This document shows positions 1 through 6,749 of a DNA stretch of 11,205 bases, one piece after another (position 1 is the first letter of the stretch; the number at the start of each line of letters is the position of its first letter). The DNA comes from Deltaproteobacteria bacterium (lineage in GTDB: Bacteria > Desulfobacterota > Syntrophia > Syntrophales > UBA2192), in the NCBI GenBank assembly GCA_026388445.1, contig JAPLJU010000103.1:1-11205 (forward strand), written 5' to 3'. The translations under genes and the position numbers were made by a program. Below the pieces are notes generated by a model. It was not told where the DNA came from and did not search any database. It saw nothing but the letters and a program-made list of their open reading frames with translations.

Positions 1-1129
1 CGCACTCATGCATGCAGATCCGGTCATAGGGAAGCTGGTAATAGGACCTCAGGCGCTCCTTCACGTAGTTCGCGTTCAGAACGGCGTTTTCACTTGCCCT
101 TTTCAATCCTTCAGGCCCGAGGGAACGGATGTACGTGTAGGCCTTTACCATCACATTGAAATTTCCGAAAAAGGATCTCACCCGGCCGATGCTGTCGGGG
201 TAGTTCCCATCCCAGGCATACCGCCTTCCCTTCTGGATCACGCGCGGTACGGGAAGGTAGGGGACGAGGTCCCGGCTCACACCAAGAGGACCGGCACCCG
301 GCCCGCCGCATCCATGGGGGGTTGAGAAGGTCTTGTGGAGGTTGAGCTGGATGATGTCAAACCCGAGGTCCCCCGGTCGTGTAATCCCCATGAAGGCGTT
401 TGCGTTGGCGCCGTCGCAGTAGAGAAGTCCTCCCTTCCCATGGACGATATTTGAAACCTCTTCGATGTTTCTCTCGAAAAGCCCCAGCGTATTCGGGTTC
501 GTCAGCATGAGTCCCGCCACATCCTCTGTCATCAGCCCCCGAAGCTCTTCGAGGTCGACACCGCCCTCGGCATTTGAATGAACCGTCACAACCTGGAAAC
601 CACAGAGGGCGACCGACGCAGGGTTTGTCCCGTGGGCCGTGTCCGGGATCAAAACCTTTGAGCGCTTCTGGCCTTTCTTTTCGAAGTACTTTTTGATAAT
701 CATCACCCCCGTGAGCTCACCGTGGGCGCCTGCGGCCGGCTGCAAAGTGAAATCCGCCATACCAAAGATCTCGCTCAGATACTTTCGAAGCTCGTACATG
801 AGCTCCAGGTTTCCCTGGGCGAAAATTTCCGGTGCGTAGGGGTGCAACGCCGTGAATCCCGGCAGCCTTGCCACCTCCTCGTTGATCTTCGGGTTGTATT
901 TCATCGTGCAGGAACCCAGGGGGTAGAAGCCGATGTCGACACCAAAGTTCCTCCTCGACAGCCCCGTGTAGTGGCGGACAAGATCGATTTCGGCGACCTC
1001 GGGAAGATCCACGTCTTCCCGCAGGAGGGACCTGTCGATGAGTTGTTCGACGGGGATCTCCGGGACGTCGCAGACAGGCAGGCTGCAGGCCCTTCGGCCC
1101 GGTCGGCTTTTCTCATAGATCAATTCCAT
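1..1129 (-). CDS. gcvPB: Glycine dehydrogenase (decarboxylating) subunit 2, GcvPB; 3' end outside the window
   Basis: This is the PLP-carrying half of the split P-protein. With GcvPA it decarboxylates glycine and passes the aminomethyl group to the lipoyl arm of the H protein in the cytoplasm. The reading frame gives 376 uninterrupted residues before the window edge; full family members are roughly 480, so about 100 C-terminal residues are missing. Visible signatures are FYPLGSCTMKYNP (residues 68-80), DTAHGTNPAS (163-172), CDGANANA (238-245) and the PLP-lysine segment LNLHKTFSTPHGCGGPGAGP, with the Schiff-base Lys at about 266. The ATG start has AGGAGG at 1135-1140, 5 nt upstream. The gene lies 52 nt downstream of gcvPA, so it is almost certainly the last visible gene of the gcvT-H-PA-PB operon. 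No defects were seen in the part present. Confidence 0.97.
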   Translation of the reverse strand, partial: MELIYEKSRPGRRACSLPVCDVPEIPVEQLIDRSLLREDVDLPEVAEIDLVRHYTGLSRRNFGVDIGFYPLGSCTMKYNPKINEEVARLPGFTALHPYAPEIFAQGNLELMYELRKYLSEIFGMADFTLQPAAGAHGELTGVMIIKKYFEKKGQKRSKVLIPDTAHGTNPASVALCGFQVVTVHSNAEGGVDLEELRGLMTEDVAGLMLTNPNTLGLFERNIEEVSNIVHGKGGLLYCDGANANAFMGITRPGDLGFDIIQLNLHKTFSTPHGCGGPGAGPLGVSRDLVPYLPVPRVIQKGRRYAWDGNYPDSIGRVRSFFGNFNVMVKAYTYIRSLGPEGLKRASENAVLNANYVKERLRSYYQLPYDRICMHEC

Positions 1130-1181
1130 AGAGTCCTCCTCGGATGTTCACCCTCGTTTGACATTTCAATGATGGCATCGC

Positions 1182-2507
1182 TCAGGCCAAAATAGAAACC
1201 ACGTCATCGATATCGTCTTTCTTCAGCATCTCCGTCGCACAAAAGAGCAGCCCATCCTTCAGTTCCGGGAAATGCCTTCCCACCTCGTACCCCCCGAGAA
1301 TGCCCGCCGATTGAAGATTTTCATTGACGCGGCCGGGGTCGGGACACCGCAGGACGAATTCATTGTAAACAGGCCCCTGGAAGGCCGGCTCCCATCCTTT
1401 AAGCGTCAGGAGCCTCTCACGCATATACCTTGCCTTCTGGATGTTGAGTTCCGCAAGCCGCTTCAGGTTTTTACCGAGACACGCCAGGTAAACCCCCGCA
1501 GCCAGCGCGCAGAGGGCCTCGTTGGAACAAATGTTGGAGGTCGCCTTTTCCCGGCGAATGTGCTGCTCTCTTGTCTGAAGCGTCAGCACGAAGCCGCGCT
1601 GCTTTTCCTTGTCCACCGTGGCGCCTGCGAGCCTTCCCGGAATCTTGCGAAGGAACTGGCCGGTGCTCGCGAAAATACCGAGATAGGGCCCACCGAAGTT
1701 CATGGGGTTTCCGAAGCTCTGACCCTCTCCGACCACGAAGTCGGCGCCCGCCACGCCGGGGGGTTTCAGGATACCTAGCGAAGTCGCCTCCGTGAATCCG
1801 CAGACAAGATAGGCCCCCTTGTCGTGCACCAGTTTCTCAACGGCACCCGGATCTTCGATGACGCCGAAGAAATTTGGACTCTGGATGAGAACGGCTGCCG
1901 TGTTTTCGTCAATGGCTGCCCGGAGCGCCTCCACGTCGAGCTGACCCGATTTCCCGTAGCCCGTCTCAACGACCTCGTATCCGTTTGCCCAGGCATACGT
2001 CTTCACTACCTGGCGATATTCCGGATGAACCGATTTCACCACGACGATTTTCCCCCGATTGAGGATCTTCGCCGAGAGCACGGCCGCTTCCGCCATGGCC
2101 GAGGCCCCGTCGTACATGGAGGCATTCGCCACCTGCATGCCGGTGAGCTTTGCAACCATTGTCTGGTACTCGTAGATGGCCTGCAGGATGCCCTGACTGA
2201 TTTCAGCCTGGTAGGGTGTGTAGGCTGTGTAGAATTCCGACCGGGAGATCACATGCCCGACAACGGCGGGGATATAATGATGATACGAACCGGCCCCCAT
2301 CAGGGTGATCCGGGGAAGGACGTTCTCATCGCCCATGCCCTTCATGAGGTCGAAGACTTCCGCCTCCGACTGTGCAGGCGGAAGCTCGAGGAGCCGTCTG
2401 AGCCTGTAACGGGTCGGGATATCCGCAAATAGCTCCTCGAGGGACTGGATCCCCACGGTCTTCATCATCGCCCTCTGGTCTTCGGCTGTGTGGGGCACAT
2501 AGTCCAT
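1182..2507 (-). CDS. gcvPA: Glycine dehydrogenase (decarboxylating) subunit 1, GcvPA
   Basis: This is the N-terminal half of the split glycine decarboxylase P-protein and pairs with GcvPB to make the active heterotetramer. It encodes 441 residues, the usual length for stand-alone GcvPA. The N-terminus (MDYVPHTAEDQRAMMKTVG) is typical of the family, as are GAGSYHHYIPAVV (about residues 71-83), the EFYTAYTPYQAEISQG segment (about 91-106), NASMYDGASAMAEA (about 128-141) and NFGGPYLGIFA (about 270-280). The ATG at 2505-2507 has AAAGGAG at 2514-2520, 6 nt upstream, and the stop is TGA. It follows gcvH after 79 nt and precedes gcvPB by 52 nt. Its intact state next to an interrupted gcvH argues that the operon is, or recently was, in use. 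The split PA/PB form, rather than one fused P-protein, is typical of many anaerobes and deltaproteobacteria. Confidence 0.97.
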   Translation of the reverse strand: MDYVPHTAEDQRAMMKTVGIQSLEELFADIPTRYRLRRLLELPPAQSEAEVFDLMKGMGDENVLPRITLMGAGSYHHYIPAVVGHVISRSEFYTAYTPYQAEISQGILQAIYEYQTMVAKLTGMQVANASMYDGASAMAEAAVLSAKILNRGKIVVVKSVHPEYRQVVKTYAWANGYEVVETGYGKSGQLDVEALRAAIDENTAAVLIQSPNFFGVIEDPGAVEKLVHDKGAYLVCGFTEATSLGILKPPGVAGADFVVGEGQSFGNPMNFGGPYLGIFASTGQFLRKIPGRLAGATVDKEKQRGFVLTLQTREQHIRREKATSNICSNEALCALAAGVYLACLGKNLKRLAELNIQKARYMRERLLTLKGWEPAFQGPVYNEFVLRCPDPGRVNENLQSAGILGGYEVGRHFPELKDGLLFCATEMLKKDDIDDVVSILA

Positions 2508-2586
2508 GGAAGGCTCCTTTCTCTTCTAAGATATAAGGTCTGTTCAGGGTGAAACTCGGTATGGCAGCGAGACAGGCTTCATCTTT

Positions 2587-2985
2587 TTAATGAGCCGTTT
2601 CCTTGATCATGGCCTCGTAAACCGATGCCTCCATCAGGTTATTCAGTTCCGCAGGCTGGTCCATTCTGATCCTGGCAATCCATCCCTCGCCGAAGGCATC
2701 CTTGTTGATCAACTCCGGTTCATTTTCGAGCCGCTGGTTGACTTCGATGACCTCGCCTCTCACAGGCGATTAGACATCTGAAACCGATTTGACCTACTCC
2801 ACAACGGCAACGGACTCCATATGCCTTACCATTTTTCCGACCTTCGGCAACTCCACGTACACGATGTCCGTCAGAAGTTCCTGGGCGTGATCGGTGATTC
2901 CCATGACCACCACATTGTTTCCCTGATCGAGAGCCCACTCGTGCTCTTTCGTGTACTTTCTGTCTGTTGGGTTGGGCTTGGCCAT
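2587..2985 (-). pseudogene. gcvH: Glycine cleavage system H protein, interrupted by two in-frame stop codons
   Basis: The H protein is the lipoyl-carrying shuttle between the P, T and L proteins. The start chosen is the ATG at 2983-2985, which has AAAGGAG at 2992-2998, 6 nt upstream. The N-terminal half (KYTKEHEWAL, GITDHAQELLTDIVYVELP) and the C-terminal half (SPVRGEVIEVN, ELINKDAFGEGWIARI) are both typical and lie in the same frame, giving 132 codons, close to the usual 125-135. Two codons are stops: TAG at 2794-2796 (codon 64, where the family usually has Ser in ESVK) and TAA at 2770-2772 (codon 72, usually Tyr in VYSPV). They flank the expected lipoyl Lys at codon 66. Termination at the first would give a 63-residue product without the lipoylation site. 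Either the gene is a recent pseudogene or the sequence has errors; recoding is unlikely because TAA also ends this gene normally. Confidence 0.93.
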
Positions 2986-3008
2986 CTCCTGCTCCTTTCC
3001 GGTGGGAT

Positions 3009-4118
3009 TCAACTTTTGTTCTGCGCCTTCGATCTTCTATAGAACGGCAGGGGGGTCACCCTCGCCTTTGCTTGCTGGCCGCGAATTTCAATTTCGATTT
3101 CCGCCCCGGGCTTTTCATGGATCCTGTCGACGAATGCAAAGCCGACAGCCTTACCGAGGGTGGGTGCAAAGGTTCCCGAGGTGACAGTGCCGATTTCCCG
3201 GCCGTTGCCGAGGACCTTGTATCCGTGCCTCGCAATCCCCCGGTCGGTCATCTCGAATCCAATGAGCTTTTTCTTTACCCCTTCTTCCTTCTGTTTTCTC
3301 AGGGCCTCGCAGCCGGTGAATTCCTTGGTGAGATCGACGAGCCAGCCGTAGACCACCTCAAAGGGCGTGATCGTTTCATCCATTTCGTGGCCGTAGAGCA
3401 TCATGCCCGATTCGATGCGGAGGGTGTCGCGGGCACCCAGACCGACCGGTTTCAATCCCATGGGTGTTCCAACGCTCAGGAAAGCGTCGAAAATCTCACC
3501 CATCCGGCGGCTGTCGGCGTATATCTCAAAACCGTCTTCCCCCGTGTACCCGCTCCGGGAAACGATGGAAGAAATGCCCAGCACCTCCGTGCTCATGAAA
3601 TGGTAGAATTTGAGCGGGGCAAGATTTCCCTGGGTGACCTTCTGAAGGATGGCTTGTGAATTCGGTCCCTGCAAATCGATCTTGCCGGTGGCGTCGCTGA
3701 TGTCCCGGAGGGTGATGCCGGAGTACCCCTTTTCTTCCTGTGCCCTACGGAGCCACTCGAAATCGCTGTCCTTGGTGACGGCATTGGTCACCACCATGTA
3801 GTGCTCTGCGCCGAGTTTGTACACCGTCAGGTCGTCCAGGATGCCGCCACGAGTGTTCAGCATGACGCTCAGCTTCATCTGGCCGATTTCCTGCCCCTCG
3901 AGGTTACGGCTCATGATACTCTGTAAAAAATCCTGAGCGCCGGGCCCCCGAATCTCGATTTCGCCCATATGGCAGATGTCAAAGATTCCCGCTGCCGATC
4001 TCGTCGCTCTGTGCTCCTCGATGACGGCGGTGTATTGTATGGGCATGCACCAACCGCCAAACTCGATCATGGTCGCCTTCAGTTTCTGGTGCCGTTCATA
4101 GAGAGGGGTTTTTTTCAT
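3009..4118 (-). CDS. gcvT: Glycine cleavage system T protein (aminomethyltransferase)
   Basis: GcvT transfers the methylene group from the aminomethyl-lipoyl H protein to tetrahydrofolate, releasing ammonia and giving 5,10-methylene-THF. It encodes 369 residues, the normal length. Landmarks are the N-terminal MKKTPLYERHQKL, EFGGWCMPIQY (about residues 20-30), the DICHMGEI segment (about 47-54), SRSGYTGEDGFEIYAD (about 188-203) for folate binding, and the C-terminal barrel with GTVTSGTFAPTLGKAVG. The start was set at the ATG at 4116-4118 because AGGAG lies 6 nt upstream (4125-4129); an in-frame ATG two codons earlier abuts that site, and an in-frame TTG at 4146-4148 has no such support. It is the first gene of the minus-strand gcv operon; gcvH begins 23 nt after its TGA stop. 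The promoter must lie in the divergent region that follows it. Confidence 0.97.
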   Translation of the reverse strand: MKKTPLYERHQKLKATMIEFGGWCMPIQYTAVIEEHRATRSAAGIFDICHMGEIEIRGPGAQDFLQSIMSRNLEGQEIGQMKLSVMLNTRGGILDDLTVYKLGAEHYMVVTNAVTKDSDFEWLRRAQEEKGYSGITLRDISDATGKIDLQGPNSQAILQKVTQGNLAPLKFYHFMSTEVLGISSIVSRSGYTGEDGFEIYADSRRMGEIFDAFLSVGTPMGLKPVGLGARDTLRIESGMMLYGHEMDETITPFEVVYGWLVDLTKEFTGCEALRKQKEEGVKKKLIGFEMTDRGIARHGYKVLGNGREIGTVTSGTFAPTLGKAVGFAFVDRIHEKPGAEIEIEIRGQQAKARVTPLPFYRRSKAQNKS

Positions 4119-4124
4119 GGCCAT

Positions 4125-4129
4125 CTCCT
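4125..4129 (-). promoter_or_regulatory. Ribosome binding site that fixes the gcvT start
   Basis: AGGAG on the minus strand is separated by 6 nt from the ATG at 4116-4118 and by 0 nt from the ATG at 4122-4124. Spacing favours the inner ATG, which also gives the family-typical N-terminus MKKTPLYERH. Confidence 0.8.
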
Positions 4130-4241
4130 GAAAAGAAGGGGTCTTCAAAGTTGATGTTCATGACGGAGGCGTCTAAGCAGATAATCTTTTAATATCAATA
4201 GGATGAAATTAATAAAACGTATGTTCGCCCCCCGGGCAGTT

Positions 4242-4255
4242 ACCGATAAATCGGT
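4242..4255. repeat. Perfect short dyad, possible operator
   Basis: ACCGAT-AA-ATCGGT is a perfect inverted repeat with 6-base arms and a 2-base spacer. The spacer is too short for a good RNA hairpin, so a dimeric repressor or activator site between the divergent genes is a fair guess. There is no T-run, so it is not a terminator. The regulator cannot be named from this. Confidence 0.4.
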
Positions 4256-4259
4256 GGTC

Positions 4260-4282
4260 AGACGGTACTATAAACCCCGTCT
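4260..4282. repeat. Inverted repeat (AGACGG / CCGTCT)
   Basis: Six-base arms at 4260-4265 and 4277-4282 enclose an 11-base AT-rich centre containing ACTATAAA. It starts 5 nt after the dyad at 4242-4255. It may be a protein binding site or a weak hairpin; chance is also possible for arms of this size. Confidence 0.3.
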
Positions 4283-4319
4283 TATTTCAATATGAATGTG
4301 CGCAGGAAATCTGAGTAAA

Positions 4320-4344
4320 CCTCTTTTCGAACGGGATAAAGAGG
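4320..4344. repeat. Inverted repeat (CCTCTTT / AAAGAGG)
   Basis: Seven-base arms at 4320-4326 and 4338-4344 surround an 11-base centre, followed by a run of G. It lies about 100 nt before the aminotransferase start. It has no trailing U-run on either strand, so it does not look like a terminator. A role in regulation is only a possibility. Confidence 0.3.
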
Positions 4345-4446
4345 GGGGGAGCTTAAAAAAAATGTAGATATTTTTCGCCAGTTATATTAGACGTGCAGAA
4401 AAATTGCATAGATATTCAGCACATCATCAATACAGAGAGGCATTCC

Positions 4447-5763
4447 ATGAGATTTGACATCGCAAAAAGAGGAGAGGGCCTCACCTACGAGATAAGGAAT
4501 ATCGTGGGCGTCGCCAACCGGCTCAAGTCCTGCGGCATGGAGGTCACCTGGGAGAACATCGGTGACCCCGTGCACAAAGGGGAAAAGATCCCCGATTGGA
4601 TGAAGGAAGTCCTGTTCGATCTTCTGAAGGAGGATATGAACTACGCTTACTCCCCGACGCAGGGGCATGACGCAACCCGCGAGTTTATCGCGGAGCGGGT
4701 CAACCGAAGGGGAAAGACACAAATAACGCCCGATGACATTATCTTCTTTAACGGCCTGGGCGACGCGATTGCAAGGGCTTACGGCGTCATCCGGGTTGAC
4801 GCCAGGGTCATCCTTCCTGAGCCGACCTACTCGACCCATTTCCTTGCCGAAGTCCATCACGCATCCTTCCCGCCGAACACGTACCGGATGAACCCCTATC
4901 ACAAGTGGCATCCGGACATGAACGAACTCGAGCTCAAGGTCAAGAGCCACAAAGCAATCGTGGGTATCCTCGTGATCAATCCCGACAACCCCACGGGGTT
5001 TGTCTATCCCGAGGAAACGCTGAGACGTATCGTAAAGATCGCCAGGGAAAATGACCTTTTCCTCATCTTCGACGAGATCTACATCAACATGGTCTACAAC
5101 GGGCAGCAGACCGTACCCCTTTCCGACATTGTCGAGGATGTGCCCGCGATCAGTATGAAAGGGATTTCGAAAGAGTTCCCCTGGCCCGGAGCCCGGTGCG
5201 GGTGGATCGAAGTGTACAACGGGCAGAAGGACGAAGCCTTTGCCGGTTACGTCCAGGCCATTCTGAGCCAGAAGATGGCTGAAGTCTGCTCGACAACCCT
5301 GCCTCAGGTCTCGATCCCGAGACTCATGTCCCATCCGGAGTATGACAAGTACTTGAACCACAGGCTCCGTACGTACGAGAAACTCTCCAATGTCGCCTAC
5401 AACATCCTGAAGGATGTTCCCTACATCGTTGTGAACCGCACCAACGGCGCTTTCTACATGTCTATTGTTTTCAACGAAGCAGTCCTCAACGAGAAGCAGA
5501 CGCTTCCCATCGAACACAACAACATCCGTCAATTCATCGAAAAGATCTGCAGTGCGAGGATCGAGCTGGACAAACGCTTCGTCTATTACCTGCTCGGGTC
5601 AACGGGCATCTGCGTCGTCCCGCTCACCTCTTTCTTCACTCCCCTGATGGGTTTCCGGATGACGCTTTTGGAGAAAGACATGTCTAAGTTCGAGCAGACA
5701 GTGAGGACGCTTGCCGACAAGATCGTGCAGTACGTCGAGTCATCCAAATGGTCGCGGGATTGA
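4447..5763 (+). CDS. PLP-dependent class I/II aminotransferase
   Basis: This 438-residue protein is a fold-type I aminotransferase, expected to move an amino group between an amino acid and a 2-oxoacid in the cytoplasm. Key features are NPDNPTG (residues 178-184), which contains the cofactor-contacting Asn, FDEIY (208-212) with the Asp and Tyr that bind PLP, ISKEFPWPGARCGW (240-253) with the Schiff-base Lys 242 and the phosphate-binding Arg 250, and a C-terminal GFRMTLLE whose Arg probably holds the substrate carboxylate. The start was set at the ATG at 4447-4449, preceded by AGAGAGG with 6 nt spacing; an upstream in-frame GTG at 4393 has no ribosome binding site. It belongs to the large group annotated as aspartate or alanine aminotransferases, but the substrate cannot be told from sequence. 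It is divergent from the gcv operon, so a link to glycine or alanine metabolism is possible but unproven. Confidence 0.93.
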   Translation: MRFDIAKRGEGLTYEIRNIVGVANRLKSCGMEVTWENIGDPVHKGEKIPDWMKEVLFDLLKEDMNYAYSPTQGHDATREFIAERVNRRGKTQITPDDIIFFNGLGDAIARAYGVIRVDARVILPEPTYSTHFLAEVHHASFPPNTYRMNPYHKWHPDMNELELKVKSHKAIVGILVINPDNPTGFVYPEETLRRIVKIARENDLFLIFDEIYINMVYNGQQTVPLSDIVEDVPAISMKGISKEFPWPGARCGWIEVYNGQKDEAFAGYVQAILSQKMAEVCSTTLPQVSIPRLMSHPEYDKYLNHRLRTYEKLSNVAYNILKDVPYIVVNRTNGAFYMSIVFNEAVLNEKQTLPIEHNNIRQFIEKICSARIELDKRFVYYLLGSTGICVVPLTSFFTPLMGFRMTLLEKDMSKFEQTVRTLADKIVQYVESSKWSRD

Positions 5764-5783
5764 GGGGATTTCCATCCAGTCAG

Positions 5784-5813
5784 AAAAGGGGCCTTGAATC
5801 CGGCCCCTTTTTT
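5784..5813. terminator. Intrinsic terminator shared by convergent genes
   Basis: A 10-bp stem (AAAAGGGGCC at 5784-5793 with GGCCCCTTTT at 5802-5811) closes an 8-base loop and runs into T6 at 5808-5813. It sits 20 nt after the aminotransferase stop. The A-tract arm gives a shorter T-run on the minus strand, so it can also stop transcription of the btuF-like gene, whose TAA stop overlaps the T-tail. Confidence 0.92.
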
Positions 5814-6605
5814 ATGGCCTGGATCCGAGCCTGTCCCGGACTTCGGGGTGGATGAGTCTCGTGAGCTCCTCGAGACCGTCCACAATTCTCGGCGAGGGGC
5901 GGAAGACGAGATCCGTTTCCATCAGATAGATCCTCCCATTTCGTACCGCCGGCAGGGAGGACCAACGCGACCAGTTCTTTTTCACCTGTTCGAAGCTTCC
6001 CTCGCCCTTCATGGACGTGACGATCACAATGTCCGGTGCCGCCGTGATGACCCTCTCGATGCTGTAACGGGGGTAGCGGATGGTTTCCTCACCGGAAATG
6101 TTTGTGCCGCCCGCGAGCGTGATCAGTTCATTCAGAAAGGTGTTACGACCGACCGTAATAAGGGAATCGAGACCGACCTGGAAAAAGACCTTCGGGCGCT
6201 GCAGACGCTCCGTGACGGCTGTCACGCGACGGATCCTTTGCTGGAGTTGATGGACCAGTGAATGGGCTTCCTTCTCTCTTCCCGTCATCCTGCCGATCGT
6301 GGAAATTTGGAAAGCGCTGCCTCGGGATAGTTGCAAAAATCCGTCACACCGACAATTTCCCGGTCAAGACCCAAAGCAAAAAGGGTTTCCGTGATGCTCG
6401 GTGCAAGCGATACGATCCTCCGGGGATGAGAGGGGATCTGAACGGTTCTCCCGATATCGTCTTTATAGACCGCGGCGGTTGATTCGCCGGATGAAATGGT
6501 CAGGACCAAGAAACACAGGGCCGTCAGGGCGAGGGTGGGCTTCGTGAAGCCTCTTCGCACCGGCCGGCTCCTTCTTTTAATGAAAGTGCGTTCTGACATC
6601 ACCAT
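5812..6605 (-). pseudogene. BtuF/FecB-type periplasmic substrate-binding protein, internal deletion with frameshift
   Basis: This was a periplasmic binding protein of the BtuF/FecB class (cobalamin or iron-chelate ABC uptake). The N-terminal part (to about 6310) has a basic start and a hydrophobic segment ending SSGESTAA, which looks like a signal peptide, then DDIGRTVQIPSHPRRIVSLA, SITETLFALGL and DREIVGVTDFCNYPEAALSK. The frame then runs into TGA at 6285-6287. The C-terminal part lies in another frame and starts at about ISTIGRMTGREKEAH, continuing with FFQVG, RNTFLNELITLAGGTNI, SIERVITAAPDIVIVTS and FRPSPRIVDGLEEL. Relative to E. coli BtuF, roughly 55-60 residues that normally join the two lobes are absent, so this is a deletion rather than a single-base slip. 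GGAAA occurs on both sides of the join (6301-6305 and 6309-6313, plus strand). The start codon (6605 or 6599) is uncertain. No permease or ATPase gene is adjacent. Confidence 0.85.
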
Positions 6606-6749
6606 GAACCTGCCGACCCTGGCTAGATCCTTATAGAATATGTTGAAGAAAAAACGCTTTTTTGCCATATATGGATCATCGGGGATTGTCAACCCGGTTT
6701 TTTCACGAGGGCGTGTTTAGCTTCTCAGGGGTCTTCAAGGAGGATCGCC

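Larger units (their letters stand above)
4119..4446. other. Divergent intergenic region between gcvT and the aminotransferase gene
   Basis: This 328 nt stretch must hold the promoters of both flanking genes. It is more AT-rich than its surroundings, especially at 4171-4220 and 4350-4440. Three small inverted repeats are listed separately. A TATATT at 4383-4388 could serve as a -10 element for the plus-strand gene, but I see no matching -35 box. I found no good match to the conserved core of a glycine riboswitch on the gcvT-proximal side. No convincing small gene is present: the aminotransferase frame extends back to a GTG at 4393, but that start lacks a ribosome binding site. Terminators are not expected here and none was seen. 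Confidence 0.5.

Noticed and set aside
4119..4148. N-terminal extension of gcvT to an upstream TTG
   Set aside because: It has no ribosome binding site and adds ten residues not typical of the family; AGGAG is correctly spaced for the inner ATG at 4116-4118.
4391..4412. Sigma-54 promoter resembling GTGCAG-N5-TTGCA
   Set aside because: The invariant GG of the -24 element is TG here, and only three of six bases match.
4393..4446. N-terminal extension of the aminotransferase to an upstream GTG
   Set aside because: No ribosome binding site precedes it; AGAGAGG stands 6 nt before the ATG at 4447, and the family N-terminus resembles MRFDIAKRG.
4149..4446. Glycine riboswitch upstream of gcvT
   Set aside because: I could not find the conserved core of the aptamer on the minus strand, and the region is AT-rich with little stem structure. 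A covariance-model search would settle it.
4387..5532. A 381-codon minus-strand frame opposite the aminotransferase
   Set aside because: It is a shadow: the plus strand has clear PLP-enzyme motifs throughout, and the minus-strand translation shows no recognisable family.
6606..6749. Cobalamin riboswitch upstream of the btuF-like gene
   Set aside because: The gap is only about 144 nt and shows no B12-box-like sequence.
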